Of a stretch of 64,000 bases of DNA, positions 63,755-64,000 are shown in pieces (position 1 is the stretch's first letter; each line of letters starts with the position of its first letter). Under the pieces are notes generated by a model. That model did not search any database, was not told the DNA's origin, and was given only the letters and a program-made list of their open reading frames with translations. Source of the stretch: Flavivirga eckloniae. GTDB taxonomy: Bacteria > Bacteroidota > Bacteroidia > Flavobacteriales > Flavobacteriaceae. Made by a program: the position numbers and the translations under genes. The DNA is taken from the NCBI RefSeq assembly GCF_002886045.1, contig NZ_CP025791.1:2123001-2187000 (forward strand). The letters run 5' to 3'.

Positions 63755-64000
63755 TTAATTGTTATTTATACTGAGTAATTTCTCAATTTTCAATAATCGC
63801 ATAGATAGAGATTGTAATTCTTTGTTTTCTTTTTCAAGTTTTTCTATTTTATTATTCTGATTTTCAAGTTTGTTTCTTTGAAATTCGATCTCCTTTTGTT
63901 GTTCAATCGTATAAAGTGTTAATTCTTCTATTTTTTGCAGTAATTTAGAATCCATCTCTCCCAGAAAGAACCCATCTTCTTTTACTTCTTTAGCACTTGG
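63755..64000 (-). CDS. Secreted fibre-like protein 3, C-terminal part (runs off window)
   Basis: The frame is open to the window edge: PSAKEVKEDGFFLGEMDSKLLQKIEELTLYTIEQQKEIEFQRNKLENQNNKIEKLEKENKELQSLS, matching the C-terminal module of the two following paralogues. Only the terminal ~80 residues are visible, with a long coiled coil at the end. A 36-bp DNA stretch is identical to one in fibre gene 1 (63904-63939 against 61919-61954). Confidence 0.8.
   Translation of the reverse strand, partial: PSAKEVKEDGFFLGEMDSKLLQKIEELTLYTIEQQKEIEFQRNKLENQNNKIEKLEKENKELQSLSMRLLKIEKLLSINNN

Noticed and set aside
61809-64000. Prophage tail-fibre region
   Set aside because: The proteins have Sec signal peptides, and no other phage structural, lysis or integrase gene is present. 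They fit the chromosomal secreted-fibre family instead.
1-64000. tRNA, rRNA and CRISPR arrays
   Set aside because: I looked for cloverleaf 3' ends with GTTCRA loops, conserved rRNA segments and regularly spaced direct repeats and recognised none. A covariance-model scan would be decisive.

Overview
The window looks like chromosome from a marine Flavobacteriaceae member (Bacteroidota). The DNA is AT-rich. It carries two SusC/SusD glycan-uptake pairs, lipoproteins with a Cys lipobox, Bacteroidota-type -7 boxes (TAnnTTTG), AraC regulators fused to membrane segments, and VGIGT-repeat secreted fibre proteins. I saw no rRNA, tRNA, CRISPR array, integrase or transposase, so this appears to be chromosome with accessory patches rather than an obvious mobile island.

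Layout. 1-6.9 kb is housekeeping: electron-transfer flavoprotein (etfB, etfA), a bifunctional-nuclease-family protein, a nucleoside transporter, thymidylate synthase, a CBM48-type small protein and a dihydrofolate reductase fused to a two-TM membrane anchor. 7.0-13.7 kb holds small accessory genes: an ArsR/SRPBCC pair with a clear double operator, an AlkD-like repair protein, DJ-1/PfpI, a methyltransferase, a cpREC-domain protein, VOC and GNAT proteins and several orphans. A 20-bp sequence occurs three times here. 13.7-19.9 kb has a MocR regulator divergent from a PPOX-family flavoprotein and DinB, an FAD-dependent oxidoreductase, fabD and lspA. 20-27.9 kb is a first SusC/SusD pair with a membrane AraC regulator and a secreted amidohydrolase. 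28-31.7 kb makes envelope sugars (galE, a DegT aminotransferase, waaA), followed by an Ala-rich repeat lipoprotein and about 0.9 kb of repeat-laden non-coding DNA.

33-53 kb is a large polysaccharide utilisation locus. A four-gene operon encodes SusC, SusD and two tandem ~1,100-residue FG-GAP/ASPIC surface lipoproteins. A divergent AraC regulator, a GH3 glucosidase/xylosidase, a GPH symporter with an extracytoplasmic insertion, a membrane AraC and a sodium/sugar symporter follow. A sulfatase and a GH115 alpha-glucuronidase at 57.7-61.5 kb probably extend it. The likely substrate is a glucuronic-acid-bearing, possibly sulfated xylan-like glycan; this is inference.

Between these, 53-57.7 kb contains a decayed small secreted-protein gene, an HNH protein and a signalling cluster: response regulator, TPR sensor kinase, a 47-residue cysteine-rich lipoprotein (read by hand from the sequence) and a divergent HTH-like/TM protein. 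Four exactly 11-bp-phased TTGNCA boxes lie in the divergent promoter region. This cluster is my best candidate for an undescribed system. The right end (61.8-64 kb) is a tandem operon of at least three paralogous secreted fibre proteins, the last cut by the window edge.
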